DNA of 64,000 nucleotides, from NCBI RefSeq assembly GCF_017873095.1, contig NZ_JAGGJU010000006.1:1-64000 (forward strand), given 5' to 3'. Positions 35,241 to 46,960 of this stretch are shown here, in pieces (the first letter of the stretch is position 1; each line of letters starts with the position of its first letter). Both the position numbers and the translations under genes were made by a program. The stretch is from Heterorhizobium halophytocola. GTDB lineage: Bacteria; Pseudomonadota; Alphaproteobacteria; Rhizobiales; Rhizobiaceae. The notes under the pieces were generated by a model. It was not told where the DNA came from. It ran no database searches and was given only the letters and a program-made list of their open reading frames with translations.

Positions 35241-35756
35241 TCAGAGCGGCGGCAGGCCGATCGTCCGGCTGATGAAATCGGCAATCGCGGCCGTGTCGTC
35301 GAGATCAAACACCGGCAGGCGGTCGTCGTCGACCGGGTGATCGGCCGCTATCGCGACGATGTGCGGATCGCTCGGCGCCAGCGGTTCGCGGTTGTTCGCC
35401 TCCAGCCGGCGCGCCTCGACCTTGGGGATCGGCTCGCGCTTGTAGCCCTCGATCAGAACGAGGTCGCAGGGCGCGATGCGGGACAGGATTTCCTCGAAGC
35501 TCGGTTCGGCTTCGCCGCGCAGCTCGTGCATGATGGCAAAGCGCGTGCCGGAGACGATCGTCACTTCATGGGCGCCGGCCTGCCGGTGGCGGTAGCTGTC
35601 GGCGCCGACCTTGTCGATATCGAAGTCGTGATGGGCATGCTTGATCGTCGAGATGCGGTAGCCGCGCCGCGTGAATTCCTCCACGAGCCGCACCGCAAGC
35701 CCGGTCTTGCCGGAATTCTTCCAGCCGGAAATGCCGAAGACGCGGGGCGTTGTCAT
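35241..35756 (-). CDS. mobB: Molybdopterin-guanine dinucleotide biosynthesis protein B
   Basis: A 171-residue GTP-binding protein that assists insertion of guanine dinucleotide onto molybdopterin. The P-loop is FGISGWKNSGKTGLAVRL, followed by the typical STIKHAHHDFDIDKVGADSY and, later, LVLIEGYKREPIPKVE. Its start overlaps the mobA stop by four bases (ATGA), so the two proteins are co-translated. moaA lies 4.5 kb away on the same strand. Confidence 0.93.
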   Translation of the reverse strand: MTTPRVFGISGWKNSGKTGLAVRLVEEFTRRGYRISTIKHAHHDFDIDKVGADSYRHRQAGAHEVTIVSGTRFAIMHELRGEAEPSFEEILSRIAPCDLVLIEGYKREPIPKVEARRLEANNREPLAPSDPHIVAIAADHPVDDDRLPVFDLDDTAAIADFISRTIGLPPL

Positions 35757-36373
35757 GGTTCAGGCTCCTGAAGAAAGGTCTCTGCCAGCCGCAGGTCTTC
35801 GGCCGTATTGATGTTGAAGAACGGGTCCACCGCATGTGCGCCGAGGACGAGCGGCGCAAACTCAACGACATCAACGGCGTGGCGGGCGAGAAAATCGGTC
35901 ACGCGGCGATGCGCCGGGTCGGCAAGCCATGCCTCAAGCTCATCGGCAAGCCGGGCGGGCCAGGACCCGATCACCGGATGGCTCCGTCCCCCCGATGCGG
36001 CGACGGCAATGGCGAGGGAATCCTCCGCACGCGCTGCCAGGCGATCGGCCAGATCCCCGGGCAGGAAGGGGGAGTCGATCGAGACGGTCAGGACGCGCGT
36101 GATACCCAGGTCTTGCGCATGGCGCAGGGCGGCCAGAACGCCGGCAAGCGGCCCCAGGCGGTCGGGCAGGGTGTCGGGCACCAGAGTGAGCGCTTCGAAG
36201 CCTGTGGGGCTCTGCGGCGCATTCAGCGCCATTGCATCCACCTGCGGGGTGAGCCTCTCGATCACATGGGCGAGCAGCGGCCGCCCGCCAAGGCGCACGC
36301 CGACCTTGTCAGCGCCCATGCGACGGGAGAGCCCGCCGGAAAGGATGACGGCGAGGCGACGGGGTGAGGGCAT
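35753..36373 (-). CDS. mobA: Molybdenum cofactor guanylyltransferase
   Basis: A 206-residue cytoplasmic enzyme that transfers GMP to molybdenum cofactor. The nucleotide-binding start AVILSGGLSRRMGADKVGVRL is diagnostic, with LGGRPLLAHVI and TVSIDSPFLPGDL (metal-binding Asp) following. The ATG at 36373 is used because ATGGAGA lies six bases before it; an upstream ATG at 36400 is in frame. It is followed by mobB with a four-base overlap. Confidence 0.93.
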   Translation of the reverse strand: MPSPRRLAVILSGGLSRRMGADKVGVRLGGRPLLAHVIERLTPQVDAMALNAPQSPTGFEALTLVPDTLPDRLGPLAGVLAALRHAQDLGITRVLTVSIDSPFLPGDLADRLAARAEDSLAIAVAASGGRSHPVIGSWPARLADELEAWLADPAHRRVTDFLARHAVDVVEFAPLVLGAHAVDPFFNINTAEDLRLAETFLQEPEP

Positions 36374-36478
36374 GCTGATCTCCATCGGACAGGTGTCCAT
36401 GAGGTGACGTTAGGAAACCTGCGCGTCCCGCGCCAGCACCGGTGCCGCATTGTCCACGGGCAAGGCCGGCCGGTGCCG

Positions 36479-37396
36479 CTAGAGTGCCGAGGATGTCGGG
36501 GTCGGCTCCTGCGCCACCGGCCGGGGAAGCTTGCGCTTCTTCTCGCGGTAAAACGTGTAGAGACCGGAGGCGATGACCACCAGGGCGCCGAGCGCCATCA
36601 GCGGATCGACTTGCTCGCCGAAGGCAAGCACCCCGATCGAGACGGCCCAGAGCAGGCTGGTGTAGCGCAGCGGGGCGATGAACGAGATTTCATCGGCGGT
36701 GCGCATGGCCAGCACGATCGACTGGTGGGCGACGACCAAAAGCAGCGCGGCGATGGCCAGTACCGCGAGCGCATTGCCGGACATCGGCTGCCAGCCGCCG
36801 GTCGGCACCAGCATGAAGCTGCCGACCAGCACAGCCCCCGATGCGGTGGCCAGGGTGACCCCGATCGACGGCGTGCCGGCGCGCACGCGCTTGGTCGCCA
36901 GATCGCGACCGGCGGCGCCGCACACGCTGACCAGCATCAGCAGCGATGCCGTGGTGAAGCCTTCCGCGCCGGGACGGACGATCAGCAGGATGCCGCAGAA
37001 GCCGACGATGATCGCGCCCCAGCGATACCAGCCGACCGGCTCGCGGAAGATCAACGCGGCACCGAGCGTGGTCGCCAGCGGCAGCGACTGGAGAATGGCC
37101 GAGATATTGGCGAGCGGCAACTGGCCGAGGGCGCTGAGAAAGGCGATGGTGGCAAGGCTTTCGCAGCCGACACGCAGGAAAACCATCGGCTGCAGCAGCG
37201 TGCGCAACTGCCTGAGCGCGCCCATCTGACCGGCGATCACGACGAGCAGACAGGTCATGATCGCGCCGCGCACCAGCATCATCTGCCCCGCAGGCAGGTC
37301 GGCGGCCAGCGTCTTGGTCAGGGCGTCGTTGCAGGTGAAACCGGCCATGGCGAGCGCCATCAGCAGCGCGCCCCTGGTATTGTTCGACAATGCCAT
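36479..37396 (-). CDS. EamA/DMT-family exporter
   Basis: A 305-residue inner-membrane protein with ten hydrophobic segments in two EamA repeats, the layout of drug/metabolite exporters. The first repeat starts ALLMALAMAGFTCNDALTKT, and the second starts ASLLMLVSVCGAAGRDLATK. The C-terminus is basic and cytoplasmic (FYREKKRKLPRP). The substrate cannot be told. The ATG at 37396 starts the family N-terminus; the ribosome binding site is weak. Confidence 0.88.
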   Translation of the reverse strand: MALSNNTRGALLMALAMAGFTCNDALTKTLAADLPAGQMMLVRGAIMTCLLVVIAGQMGALRQLRTLLQPMVFLRVGCESLATIAFLSALGQLPLANISAILQSLPLATTLGAALIFREPVGWYRWGAIIVGFCGILLIVRPGAEGFTTASLLMLVSVCGAAGRDLATKRVRAGTPSIGVTLATASGAVLVGSFMLVPTGGWQPMSGNALAVLAIAALLLVVAHQSIVLAMRTADEISFIAPLRYTSLLWAVSIGVLAFGEQVDPLMALGALVVIASGLYTFYREKKRKLPRPVAQEPTPTSSAL

Positions 37397-37614
37397 GTGA
37401 TGAATTCGTCCCCTCGCTCCGGTCTTACTCATAGCCAAGTCTATCGACGAAACAAGTTCTTCAAGACGACAATTGTGCGTGCACATACCGGCCGGCAAGA
37501 ATTTGCCCGAAGGTACTGGCCCTCGGGGTTTAGGGAAATCTCAACCCTGCACGTGGACATTGTCTCCTATTCTTGGGGACAACTGCGATCGCCGCACGGC
37601 GCAATGGGGTAGCG

Positions 37615-40155
37615 ATGACTTTTATCGACAGGCTTTTGCGCGGGCGACGCATCGTCACCAAGGTCTTGCTGTTCGTCGTGCCGCTGGTGCTGCTGATGGC
37701 CGGGGTGGGGCTTCTCGGCTACCATACGGCCAGGGTGCTGAACGGGCACATGACCGTGACGCGCGCGACGATCGGCAATATCGGCGACCTGCAGGACCTG
37801 CAGTCTGCCTTCCAGGCCTTTACCCTGCAGCCGACCGAAGAGAGCCGTGACGCGCTGGCCGCCGCGATCGACAAGCAGAAGCAGGGCATTGTCCAGCTCG
37901 AAGGTCTGGTTCAGGGCCAGCAGGACGCGTCCCTGCTTGAAAATGTCCGCGCGGTCGCACCGGCCATGGCCGATTCGGTGACCCGGCTCTGGACGACGGC
38001 AGCCGACCGCCTGGAGATCAGCGAGGCCCTCGAAAAGGATCTCGCCGACCTGAAGGCGGAGAGCGAAAAGGTCGACAAGCAGATCGCCATCGTTCGCGAC
38101 AACTTCGTCGAGAAGGAAGAATTCGCCAAGGGGTTGCTCTTCGATTCCGCCGGGTATCAGGGGATCGCCGAGAAAATCGCCAAGCTGCAGGCGGCCTTCG
38201 ACAAGGCGGGCGAGCCTGACAAGCGCGCCGGTCTGATCGGCCTTTATGCCGGGGCCATCGGCAAGGAACTGGCAAAAGCGGGCGAGAGCGTCTCCGACAA
38301 GGCGATGAAGGCCATGGGCAAGGTCGGCGATCTGAACGCCAAGCTCGAGGCGATTGCCGCAAACGACGCGCCGGCAGAGATGAAGATTGCCGGCGCCACG
38401 CCGATCATCGCTGCACTGGTGCCGCAGGGCGACCGGCTGGCCAAGCAGGCGGCGAAGAATGCCGACACGGCGGCCGGGCGTTTCGTCTCGCTCGAAAAGC
38501 TCGTCGCCGAGCAGAAGGAATTGCTGGGCCATGCCCAGGACGCGTTGCGGGTGCTCGATACGCTCGGCATCCATATCGAACGCCTGCGGCTGGCGCCGAG
38601 CGCCGACACCCGTGCCGTGGTGCAGGAGCGGCTGGATGCCTATACGGCGGCGGCGGCAGAGGTCTCACGCACCGGCGGCACCAATAGCAGCATGCGCGAT
38701 TTCGCCGGACGTGTCGCGCCGGTCATCGCCTCGATCGTGGCTCATGGGGATGCCCTGCTGGGCGACGTGGAAGATTGGACGGATGCCCGCACCGCCGGCA
38801 AGGGCGCCATCGCCAACGGCATGACGGCGCTGAACGGCTTCGTCTCCCAGGCGCAGGAAAGCGGGCGCGCCGACAGCGAACGCTCCGGCACGATCTCGGT
38901 GATCGCCATGGTGGTTGGCACGCTGATGGCGATTGCCGGCGGGCTGATGCTGGTCGAAACCCTGCGCGCACCGCTCAAAAAGATCACCGATGTGATGGGC
39001 CGGCTTGCCGGTGGCGACTTGTCGGTACCGATCGAGGGACGCGATCGCGGTGACGAGATCGGCGACATGGTCCGCTCGGTCACGGTCTTTCGGGACGCGG
39101 CGGTGGAAAATCGGCGCCTCGAGCAGGAGGCCGAGGCGGTGCGTGAACGCTCCCGCGCCGAGATGGAACGCAGTTCAGCCGAACGGGCGCGGGTCGAGGC
39201 CGAGCAGCGCAATGCGCTGGATGCGCTCTCGGCGGTGCTCGGGGCATTGTCCAGAGGCGATCTGGAGCAGGGCATGCGCACCGATCTGTCGCGCGACTTC
39301 ATCGCCATGGCCGAAACCTATAACGAAGCGGTCAACGCCCTGCGGGCCACGCTGTTCGACGTGCGGATCACGGCGGACGAGATCAATGCCGGCACCGGCA
39401 ATCTGGCCGTATCGGCCGACGATCTGGCCCGCCGGACAGAACAGCAGGCGGCGGCGCTCGAAGAGAGCGTCAATGCGCTGAAGCATCTCGACGAAGTGGT
39501 GCGTTCGACGGCCACCAGTGCCGCCTCGACCTCCAGCACGGTGGAAATGACCGCCAGCCATGCCAGCCGCTCGGGCGAGGTGGTGGAAAAGGCCGTGGCC
39601 GCCATGGGCGAGATCAGCCGGTCTTCGGAAAAGATCGCGACGATCATCGGCGTCATCGACGAGATCGCCTTCCAGACCAATCTGCTGGCGTTGAATGCCG
39701 GCGTGGAGGCGGCCAGGGCCGGCGAGGCGGGCCGGGGTTTTGCCGTCGTCGCCCAGGAAGTGCGCGAACTGGCCCAGCGCTGCGCCGGTGCCGCCAAGGA
39801 GATCAGCGGGCTGATTTCATCCAGCGGCCAGCAGGTGCGCAATGGCGTGGCGCTGGTCGAGGAGACCGGCACGGCGCTGCAGACGATGATCGCCAATATC
39901 GGCGAGGTGCGCACGCTGGTCGCCAAGATCAGCGGCGAAGCGCGCCAGCAGGCCGACGGCATCGGCGAGGTGTCGAGGGCGGTCAACGATGTCGAGCTGA
40001 TTACCCAGCGCAATGCGGCCATGGTCGAGGAGAACAACGCCGAAATTCAAGGATTGCGCGACCGTGTGACGACGCTTTCCGAGAAGATCGAGAAGTTCAA
40101 GACCGGTGGCCGCCAGGCCAAAACCTATGTCGAGGCAGAGCGCTGGTCAGTATAG
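37615..40155 (+). CDS. Methyl-accepting chemotaxis protein
   Basis: An 846-residue membrane receptor. The first membrane helix is near residues 15-35 ([20 protein letters not shown]). A very long periplasmic helical sensor of about 390 residues follows, then a second helix ([20 protein letters not shown]), a HAMP domain ([20 protein letters not shown]), a linker coiled coil, and the signalling domain. The hairpin tip [20 protein letters not shown] is typical, and [20 protein letters not shown] follows. There is no CheR-tethering pentapeptide at the C-terminus. No che genes are nearby. The ligand is unknown. The start ATG follows GGGGTAGCG. Confidence 0.93.
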   Translation: MTFIDRLLRGRRIVTKVLLFVVPLVLLMAGVGLLGYHTARVLNGHMTVTRATIGNIGDLQDLQSAFQAFTLQPTEESRDALAAAIDKQKQGIVQLEGLVQGQQDASLLENVRAVAPAMADSVTRLWTTAADRLEISEALEKDLADLKAESEKVDKQIAIVRDNFVEKEEFAKGLLFDSAGYQGIAEKIAKLQAAFDKAGEPDKRAGLIGLYAGAIGKELAKAGESVSDKAMKAMGKVGDLNAKLEAIAANDAPAEMKIAGATPIIAALVPQGDRLAKQAAKNADTAAGRFVSLEKLVAEQKELLGHAQDALRVLDTLGIHIERLRLAPSADTRAVVQERLDAYTAAAAEVSRTGGTNSSMRDFAGRVAPVIASIVAHGDALLGDVEDWTDARTAGKGAIANGMTALNGFVSQAQESGRADSERSGTISVIAMVVGTLMAIAGGLMLVETLRAPLKKITDVMGRLAGGDLSVPIEGRDRGDEIGDMVRSVTVFRDAAVENRRLEQEAEAVRERSRAEMERSSAERARVEAEQRNALDALSAVLGALSRGDLEQGMRTDLSRDFIAMAETYNEAVNALRATLFDVRITADEINAGTGNLAVSADDLARRTEQQAAALEESVNALKHLDEVVRSTATSAASTSSTVEMTASHASRSGEVVEKAVAAMGEISRSSEKIATIIGVIDEIAFQTNLLALNAGVEAARAGEAGRGFAVVAQEVRELAQRCAGAAKEISGLISSSGQQVRNGVALVEETGTALQTMIANIGEVRTLVAKISGEARQQADGIGEVSRAVNDVELITQRNAAMVEENNAEIQGLRDRVTTLSEKIEKFKTGGRQAKTYVEAERWSV

Positions 40156-40221
40156 AGGGTTCTCGCAGGTCTACGGAGACGCAATCGGCGCTGTTCCTGT
40201 CAGCTATCCGGCAGGGCGGTG

Positions 40222-41271
40222 TCAGCCGCCGGTGACGCTCATGTGGCGGGAGACGGCGGGGCCCTTGCTCTTCCGGTCGATGATGAAGTCGTGCCCCTTC
40301 GGCTTGCGGCCGATCGCCTCGTCGATGACGTTGGAGAGATAGGCGTCGTCCTCGGAGGCGCGCAGTGCGGTCCTGAGGTCGGCCGCATCGTCCTGCCCGA
40401 GGCACATATAGAGCGTGCCGGTGCAGGTGAGGCGCACGCGGTTGCAGCTTTCGCAGAAGTTATGGGTAAGCGGCGTGATGAGGCCGAGCCGGCCACCTGT
40501 TTCGGCGACATCGAGATAGCGGGCGGGGCCGCCGGTGCGGTAAGCGTTGTCAGTCAGCGTGAACTGTTCCGACAGCCTCTGGCGAACCTGGGAGAGCGGC
40601 AGGTAGCGGTCGGTGCGATCTTCCTCGATCTCGCCCATCGGCATGGTCTCGATCAGGGTCAGGTCCATGCCGCGGCCGTGCGCGAAGCGCATCATGTCGG
40701 GAATTTCGTCCTCGTTGAACCCCTTGAGCGCTACCGCATTGAGCTTGACCTTGAGGCCGGCGGCCTGCGCAGCATCGATACCCTTCATCACCTGGTCGAG
40801 ATCACCCCAGCGGGTGATCTGGCGGAATTTGTCCGGGTCCAGCGTGTCGATGGAGACGTTGATGCGGCGCACGCCGCAATCATAAAGCTCCGAGGCGAAG
40901 CGCGGCAGCTGCGAGCCGTTGGTGGTCAGCGTCAGTTCCTCGAGCGCGCCGCTGTCGAGATGGCGGCCGAGCGATCGGACGAGATGCATGATGTTCTTGC
41001 GCACCAGCGGTTCGCCGCCGGTCAGCCGCAGCTTCTTCACGCCCTTGTCGATGAAGGCGGAACAAAGCCGGTCGAGCTCTTCGAGCGTCAGCAGATCCTT
41101 CTTCGGCAGGAAAGTCATGTGCTCGGCCATGCAATAGGTGCAGCGGAAATCGCAGCGATCCGTCACCGAGACCCGCAGATAGGTGACGGCGCGACCAAAG
41201 GGGTCGATCATCGGGGCAGCGCTCTGGCCAAGGGCCGCAGCATCGCCGAATTGTCCTGTGCCGTGTTCCAA
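40222..41271 (-). CDS. moaA: GTP 3',8-cyclase (radical SAM)
   Basis: A 349-residue cytoplasmic enzyme that, with MoaC, turns GTP into cyclic pyranopterin monophosphate, the first step of molybdenum cofactor synthesis. The radical-SAM cluster motif is CDFRCTYC near residue 40. The C-terminal cluster is built from [13 protein letters not shown]. The C-terminal Gly-Gly (SVTGG) needed for activity in known MoaA proteins is present. The start is probably TTG at 41271, with GGAG seven bases upstream; ATG at 41211 would shorten it by 20 residues. Confidence 0.96.
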   Translation of the reverse strand: MEHGTGQFGDAAALGQSAAPMIDPFGRAVTYLRVSVTDRCDFRCTYCMAEHMTFLPKKDLLTLEELDRLCSAFIDKGVKKLRLTGGEPLVRKNIMHLVRSLGRHLDSGALEELTLTTNGSQLPRFASELYDCGVRRINVSIDTLDPDKFRQITRWGDLDQVMKGIDAAQAAGLKVKLNAVALKGFNEDEIPDMMRFAHGRGMDLTLIETMPMGEIEEDRTDRYLPLSQVRQRLSEQFTLTDNAYRTGGPARYLDVAETGGRLGLITPLTHNFCESCNRVRLTCTGTLYMCLGQDDAADLRTALRASEDDAYLSNVIDEAIGRKPKGHDFIIDRKSKGPAVSRHMSVTGG

Positions 41272-41418
41272 GTCGGATCTCCATGAGGTTGAACCATAAT
41301 CTGGTTCTCCCGACTGCCCACGTCAAGGAAACCATTGGCGTCCTATGATCAATTTGTCTTGTGCAGGATGGCCGGGCGCACTAGGTCAGCGCAAGACAAT
41401 CGAAGGAGCCGCGGTCCG

Positions 41419-41781
41419 ATGAGCCTATCCTGGCCAACAGAACTGAAAGTGTCGAAGGACCGAAAGTCCTTGATGGTCACCTATAATGACGGTGCGACCT
41501 ATACCCTGCCGGCCGAGATGCTGCGCGTCCTGTCGCCCTCGGCCGAAGTGAAGGGCCATGGGCCGGGGCAGGAGGTGACCGTGCCCGGCAAGCGGCATGT
41601 GGCGATCTTAACGATGACCGCGACCGGCAACTACGCCGTCCGTATCGGCTTCGACGACGGCCACGATACCGGCATCTTCACCTGGATCTATCTGCGGGAA
41701 CTCGGCGAGACCGGCGCGGAAAAATTCGCCGACTACGAAAAGTCGCTCGCCGAAAAGGGCCTGCAGCGCGATCCGCGCTGA
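41419..41781 (+). CDS. DUF971 / gamma-butyrobetaine hydroxylase N-terminal-like protein
   Basis: A 120-residue small protein of the DUF971 family, whose domain also occurs at the N-terminus of gamma-butyrobetaine dioxygenase. The pattern WPTELKVSKDRKSLMVTYND, YTLPAEMLRVLSPSAEVKGHG and GHDTGIFTWIYLRELGE is typical. In other bacteria such proteins sit near Mrp/ApbC-type iron-sulphur assembly genes; here it is next to moaA. The ATG follows GAAGGAG. Function not established. Confidence 0.88.
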   Translation: MSLSWPTELKVSKDRKSLMVTYNDGATYTLPAEMLRVLSPSAEVKGHGPGQEVTVPGKRHVAILTMTATGNYAVRIGFDDGHDTGIFTWIYLRELGETGAEKFADYEKSLAEKGLQRDPR

Positions 41782-41796
41782 CATCACGTCAAGGTG

Positions 41797-42267
41797 TCAG
41801 GCGATAGCCTCGTCCTCGTCTGCCTGCAGCCGCGCTGCCAGTTTTTCCATCACCTCCGCCACCTGCAGGCACTGCTCTATCGGGGCGACCGACAGCGACC
41901 GCTCGATCACGTCCGTCTGGATCGCCATGGCCTTCAGCGTCAGGGCGCGGCCGTCCTCCGTCAGATATAGCCGCAGCACCCGCTTGTCCTTCTGATCGCC
42001 GCGCCGCTCCAGCAGGCCGCGCTTTTCCATCTGCGGCAGCAGCATGCTCATGTTCGAGCGGCCGACCAGCAGCTTGCGGGCCAATTCCTGCTGCGAGATG
42101 CCTTCGAAACGGTAGAGATTGACCAGAATATCCAGATGCGGCGGCTTGATGTCGAGGGGAGCGAGCAGCCGTGCCATGGTTTGCTGCATCAGCTGACAGG
42201 CGCGGCCGACCGCGATCCAGCTCTTAAAGCGCGGATGCTCGAAGGGAAGAGCTTGATTTTTGTTCAT
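41797..42267 (-). CDS. MarR family transcriptional regulator
   Basis: A 156-residue winged helix-turn-helix regulator. The DNA-binding region is FEGISQQELARKLLVGRSNMSMLLPQMEKR, with the wing RRGDQKDKRVLRLYLTEDG. It is divergent from the alpha/beta hydrolase gene, with 47 bp between the starts. A perfect 16-bp palindrome at 42281-42296 lies in that gap. The regulator probably controls itself and the hydrolase. The effector is unknown. Confidence 0.92.
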   Translation of the reverse strand: MNKNQALPFEHPRFKSWIAVGRACQLMQQTMARLLAPLDIKPPHLDILVNLYRFEGISQQELARKLLVGRSNMSMLLPQMEKRGLLERRGDQKDKRVLRLYLTEDGRALTLKAMAIQTDVIERSLSVAPIEQCLQVAEVMEKLAARLQADEDEAIA

Positions 42268-42280
42268 GCTTGTACTTTAT

Positions 42281-42296
42281 TGTTCAACGTTGAACA
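42281..42296. promoter_or_regulatory. Perfect 16-bp palindromic operator (MarR-type)
   Basis: TGTTCAACGTTGAACA is a perfect palindrome lying midway between the divergent MarR and hydrolase starts. Size, symmetry and position fit a MarR dimer site that would block both promoters. Confidence 0.75.
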
Positions 42297-42314
42297 TAAA
42301 ACGGGAATCCGACT

Positions 42315-43223
42315 ATGGCATCCTTTTGGCTGAAGGTCACCCGGATCGGGTTTGGCGGGCTGGGCAAGATATCGCCGCGGGCTGCGGGACGTCTGGCGTT
42401 TTTCCTGTTTTGCCGCACACCGTCCCGAAAGCCGAAGGGCGAAAAGGCCGCCGCAGTCCTCGCCTCCGGCAGGGCGCGGCTATCCGGTGCGCAGCACGCC
42501 ATGGTCACCGTGCCCGGCGGGGAGATCGCAACCTATCGGCTAACAACCGGTCTGAAGGCACCGAAGATTCTCGTCGTTCACGGCTGGGGCTCGCGCGCCG
42601 AATATCTGGCCGAACTCGGATCCGGCCTGCAGGCGCACGGCGCCGATGTGGTGCTGATGGATCTGCCCGGACACGGCCGCTCCTATGGTAGGGCGCTGAA
42701 CATCGCGATGGCGGCGGAAGCCATTGTCGGAGTCGAGCGCGAGCAGGGGCCTTTCGACGCGGTGGTTGCCCATTCCCTCGGCGGGTTGTCGGTGATGGCG
42801 GCCGTCGGCGGCCTGTTCCGGCATGTGCCGCCGCTGATGGCGCACCGGCTGGTGCTGATCGGCGCGCCCTCGGAGGTCGGGGAGGTCTTTGCCGACTTCT
42901 CCGCCATGATCGGCCTCGATGCCGCGTCGCGGGCGGCCCTGCTGGATCGCGCCGCCGAAGTCGGCGGTCGGCCGATCGGCGATTTCGACATGTCGAACGT
43001 CGCCAGACGGGCGAAGCGGCCGATGCTTGTCGTGCATGCCGAAGACGACAAGGAGGTCGGACCGCATCACGCCCGCCGTTACGGAGGCATCGGCAGCCAT
43101 ATCGACTTCCACTGGGCCAATGGCTACGGGCACCGCCGCATCGTCAGCGCGCCCGATGTGACGGCCGAGATCGCCCGTTTCCTGATGATCCGGCAATACC
43201 AGACGCCGCTTGCAACGGTCTGA
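42315..43223 (+). CDS. Alpha/beta hydrolase
   Basis: A 302-residue predicted esterase-type hydrolase. The oxyanion region is LVVHGWGSRAEYLAEL, the nucleophile elbow is VAHSLGG, the acidic residue is probably in VVHAEDDKEV, and the catalytic His in NGYGHRRIV. The first 35 residues are basic and hydrophobic and may contact the membrane. It is divergent from the MarR regulator and probably repressed by it. Substrate unknown. Confidence 0.87.
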   Translation: MASFWLKVTRIGFGGLGKISPRAAGRLAFFLFCRTPSRKPKGEKAAAVLASGRARLSGAQHAMVTVPGGEIATYRLTTGLKAPKILVVHGWGSRAEYLAELGSGLQAHGADVVLMDLPGHGRSYGRALNIAMAAEAIVGVEREQGPFDAVVAHSLGGLSVMAAVGGLFRHVPPLMAHRLVLIGAPSEVGEVFADFSAMIGLDAASRAALLDRAAEVGGRPIGDFDMSNVARRAKRPMLVVHAEDDKEVGPHHARRYGGIGSHIDFHWANGYGHRRIVSAPDVTAEIARFLMIRQYQTPLATV

Positions 43224-43292
43224 AAGGTGGTCATAAAATTGCAATGGCCCCCGCCTAGGACGGGGAGAGCAAACAGCACAGGGATTCCGGGC

Positions 43293-43904
43293 ATGACCAT
43301 TCTGCGCAGCATCGAAGACCTGAGGGCGATCTATGCCGCCGAACCGACGGAGGCTTCCGTCGCCAAGGTCACCCGCGTCCTGACGGCGGAATACCAGACG
43401 CTCATCGGCGCCAGTCCCTTCATGGCGCTTGCCACCGTCGGGCCGGAGGGGCTCGACTGTTCGCCGCGTGGCGACGAGGAGAGCGTTGTCCGGATCGCGG
43501 ACGAGCGCACGCTGCTGCTGCCGGACTGGCGCGGCAACAACCGGATCGATTCGCTTGCCAATATCGTCCGCGACCCGCGCGTCGCCCTGATGTTCCTGAT
43601 CCCCGGTTCCAGCACGGTGATGCGGGTAAACGGTACGGGCGAGGTGTCTGTGGCGCCGGACCTGCTGCAAAGCTTCGAGCGCGACGGCAAGCATCCGCGC
43701 ACGGTGGTGGTCGTCACGGTTGTGGAAGCCTATTTCCAATGCGCCCGCGCCGTCATGCGGGCCGGGCTGTGGGCGCAGGACCGGGTGATCGATCCGCAGT
43801 CTCTGCCGACGCCTGGCGCACTGCTGAAGGCGGCCAAGGCCGGATTCGACCAGGAGACCTATGACCGCGAATGGGCCGCGCGGGCGGCCCAGACCATGTG
43901 GTAA
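43293..43904 (+). CDS. FMN-dependent PPOX-type flavoprotein (pyridoxamine 5'-phosphate oxidase-related)
   Basis: A 203-residue split-barrel flavoprotein. The segment SPFMALATVGPEGLDCSPRGDE is the typical FMN-binding start, followed by LLLPDWRGNNRIDSLANIV and VALMFLIPGSSTVMRVNG. The tail KAGFDQETYDREWAARAAQT is also typical of this subgroup. The ATG at 43293 follows GGGATTCCGG. It lies 70 bp downstream of the hydrolase on the same strand and may be in one operon with it. The reaction is unknown. Confidence 0.88.
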   Translation: MTILRSIEDLRAIYAAEPTEASVAKVTRVLTAEYQTLIGASPFMALATVGPEGLDCSPRGDEESVVRIADERTLLLPDWRGNNRIDSLANIVRDPRVALMFLIPGSSTVMRVNGTGEVSVAPDLLQSFERDGKHPRTVVVVTVVEAYFQCARAVMRAGLWAQDRVIDPQSLPTPGALLKAAKAGFDQETYDREWAARAAQTMW

Positions 43905-43940
43905 TTGTCGCAGCTGACCGTCTTTCCCGGGTCCCCATCC

Positions 43941-45017
43941 TCAGCGGCGATAGAGCATCCAGTTCTTGGTCGCCTCGATGTCGTGGTCCTCTTCGAAGGC
44001 GCAGGTTCGGTTGCGGCCTTCCTGCTTGGCGCGGTACAGCGCGATGTCGGCCCGGCCGTACAGATCGCTGTCGCCCTGCGCCTGCGACGCCATGCAATAG
44101 CCGAGCGAAATGGTGATCGGTCCGTAATTATAGCCGGCCTTGGAATTCTTGAACTGCGTCGTTTCCAGCGACAGCCGGATGCGCTCGCACAGGCAGAGCA
44201 CTTCGTCGGCACCGATGCCCTCGATGATGATGGCGAATTCCTCGCCGCCGGTGCGGGCGATGAAGCTGTCCCTGCGCACATTGGCGCGCAGGACGCTGGC
44301 GACGGTTGCCAGGATCTTGTCGCCGACCGGATGGCCGTAACTGTCGTTGATCCGCTTGAAGTGGTCGATGTCGAGCAGGATGAGCGCACGCGGGCGGCCG
44401 TCCTGCACGGCGGAATAGACCAGGGCCAGCCGCTCGTCGAAGGCGCGGCGATTGGCAAGCCGCGTCAGCGAATCGGTATTGGCGATCCGCTTGTACTCGT
44501 CGAGTTCCTGGCGGACCTTGTCCATCTCCTGCGACCGGCGGGTGATCTTGTTGGCGGTGGTCTCGCCCTGCTGCTTCTTGCGGTCCGTCGCCTCCGTGAG
44601 GATGGTGATGGCATTGCGCAGGATATCGGCGCTGGTATTGCTCTTCGACGTGATCCGCCGATAGGTTTCGCCGAGCACCCGGTGGTAGCTGTCGAGCGAG
44701 GTCTGTTCCTGCTTGAGCATGTGCAGCAGGTTTTCAAGCTCGTCGCTGATGCGGCCGTGAATGCCCTCGACGACCACACTTTGCGGGCGCGCGAAATAGG
44801 CCTCTCCCAATGCATCCAGATCCGCCTGGGTGACCTGGGATCCGAGCGCTGCAAAATCACGGCTCAGAGCCGGGTTCGCACCGATGAAAACCTCGTAAAA
44901 TAGTTCGTAGTTCCGCGGGATGGGCGCGATCCCCATCGTCCGCATCGCATACATAACCTGCGTCGGAATGTCCGCATTCGACGCTTTTGTCGGCCTGCTT
45001 GTTGTTGTCATCGGCAT
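43941..45017 (-). CDS. Diguanylate cyclase (GGDEF) with N-terminal helical sensor-like region
   Basis: A 358-residue cytoplasmic protein. The GGDEF domain (about 185-350) starts at DSLTRLANRRAFDERL, with DIDHFKRINDSYGHPVGD and the active signature RTGGEEFAIII, so cyclic-di-GMP synthesis is expected. The inhibitory RxxD site at the usual place (four residues ending five before GGEEF) reads RRDS, so product inhibition is probably lost. The N-terminal 180 residues are mostly helical with a coiled coil (KITRRSQEMDKVRQELDEYK) and no named domain. No membrane helix. The ATG follows GGGGGG. Confidence 0.9.
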   Translation of the reverse strand: MPMTTTSRPTKASNADIPTQVMYAMRTMGIAPIPRNYELFYEVFIGANPALSRDFAALGSQVTQADLDALGEAYFARPQSVVVEGIHGRISDELENLLHMLKQEQTSLDSYHRVLGETYRRITSKSNTSADILRNAITILTEATDRKKQQGETTANKITRRSQEMDKVRQELDEYKRIANTDSLTRLANRRAFDERLALVYSAVQDGRPRALILLDIDHFKRINDSYGHPVGDKILATVASVLRANVRRDSFIARTGGEEFAIIIEGIGADEVLCLCERIRLSLETTQFKNSKAGYNYGPITISLGYCMASQAQGDSDLYGRADIALYRAKQEGRNRTCAFEEDHDIEATKNWMLYRR

Positions 45018-45233
45018 CCCCCCGGAAGCCTTGAGTCATTTCAGCAATCGATATTCTCTTACGCGCAAATCATTGGGAAAGGTTTAAGTTTTCCTTTTTC
45101 AGTATTATTTGGCGCGCGCCTGAATCGACTCTAGTTGATGAGTGGTCTTCTTGTTGTCCGTACTTGCGTATTCGATGACGCGGGCAATAGTGCCCGGGTC
45201 GGTGTCGTTGTGTTCTTGCCCTGCCGGCTGCGA

Positions 45234-46838
<1,605 letters not shown>

Positions 46839-46960
46839 GAGATTCCTCTGGAATGAATCGTTGCCGTCGCTTTACGAGCCAGTCGCGGGAATTGCAATGT
46901 CTGCCTTAATCTCTGCCACATTTGCCGCACCCCTTGCTCCGGCAGGCGGAGGACAGGCTT

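Noticed and set aside
40219-41286. 355-codon plus-strand frame opposite moaA
   Set aside because: Antisense shadow of a strongly conserved gene; such frames are frequent at this GC content.
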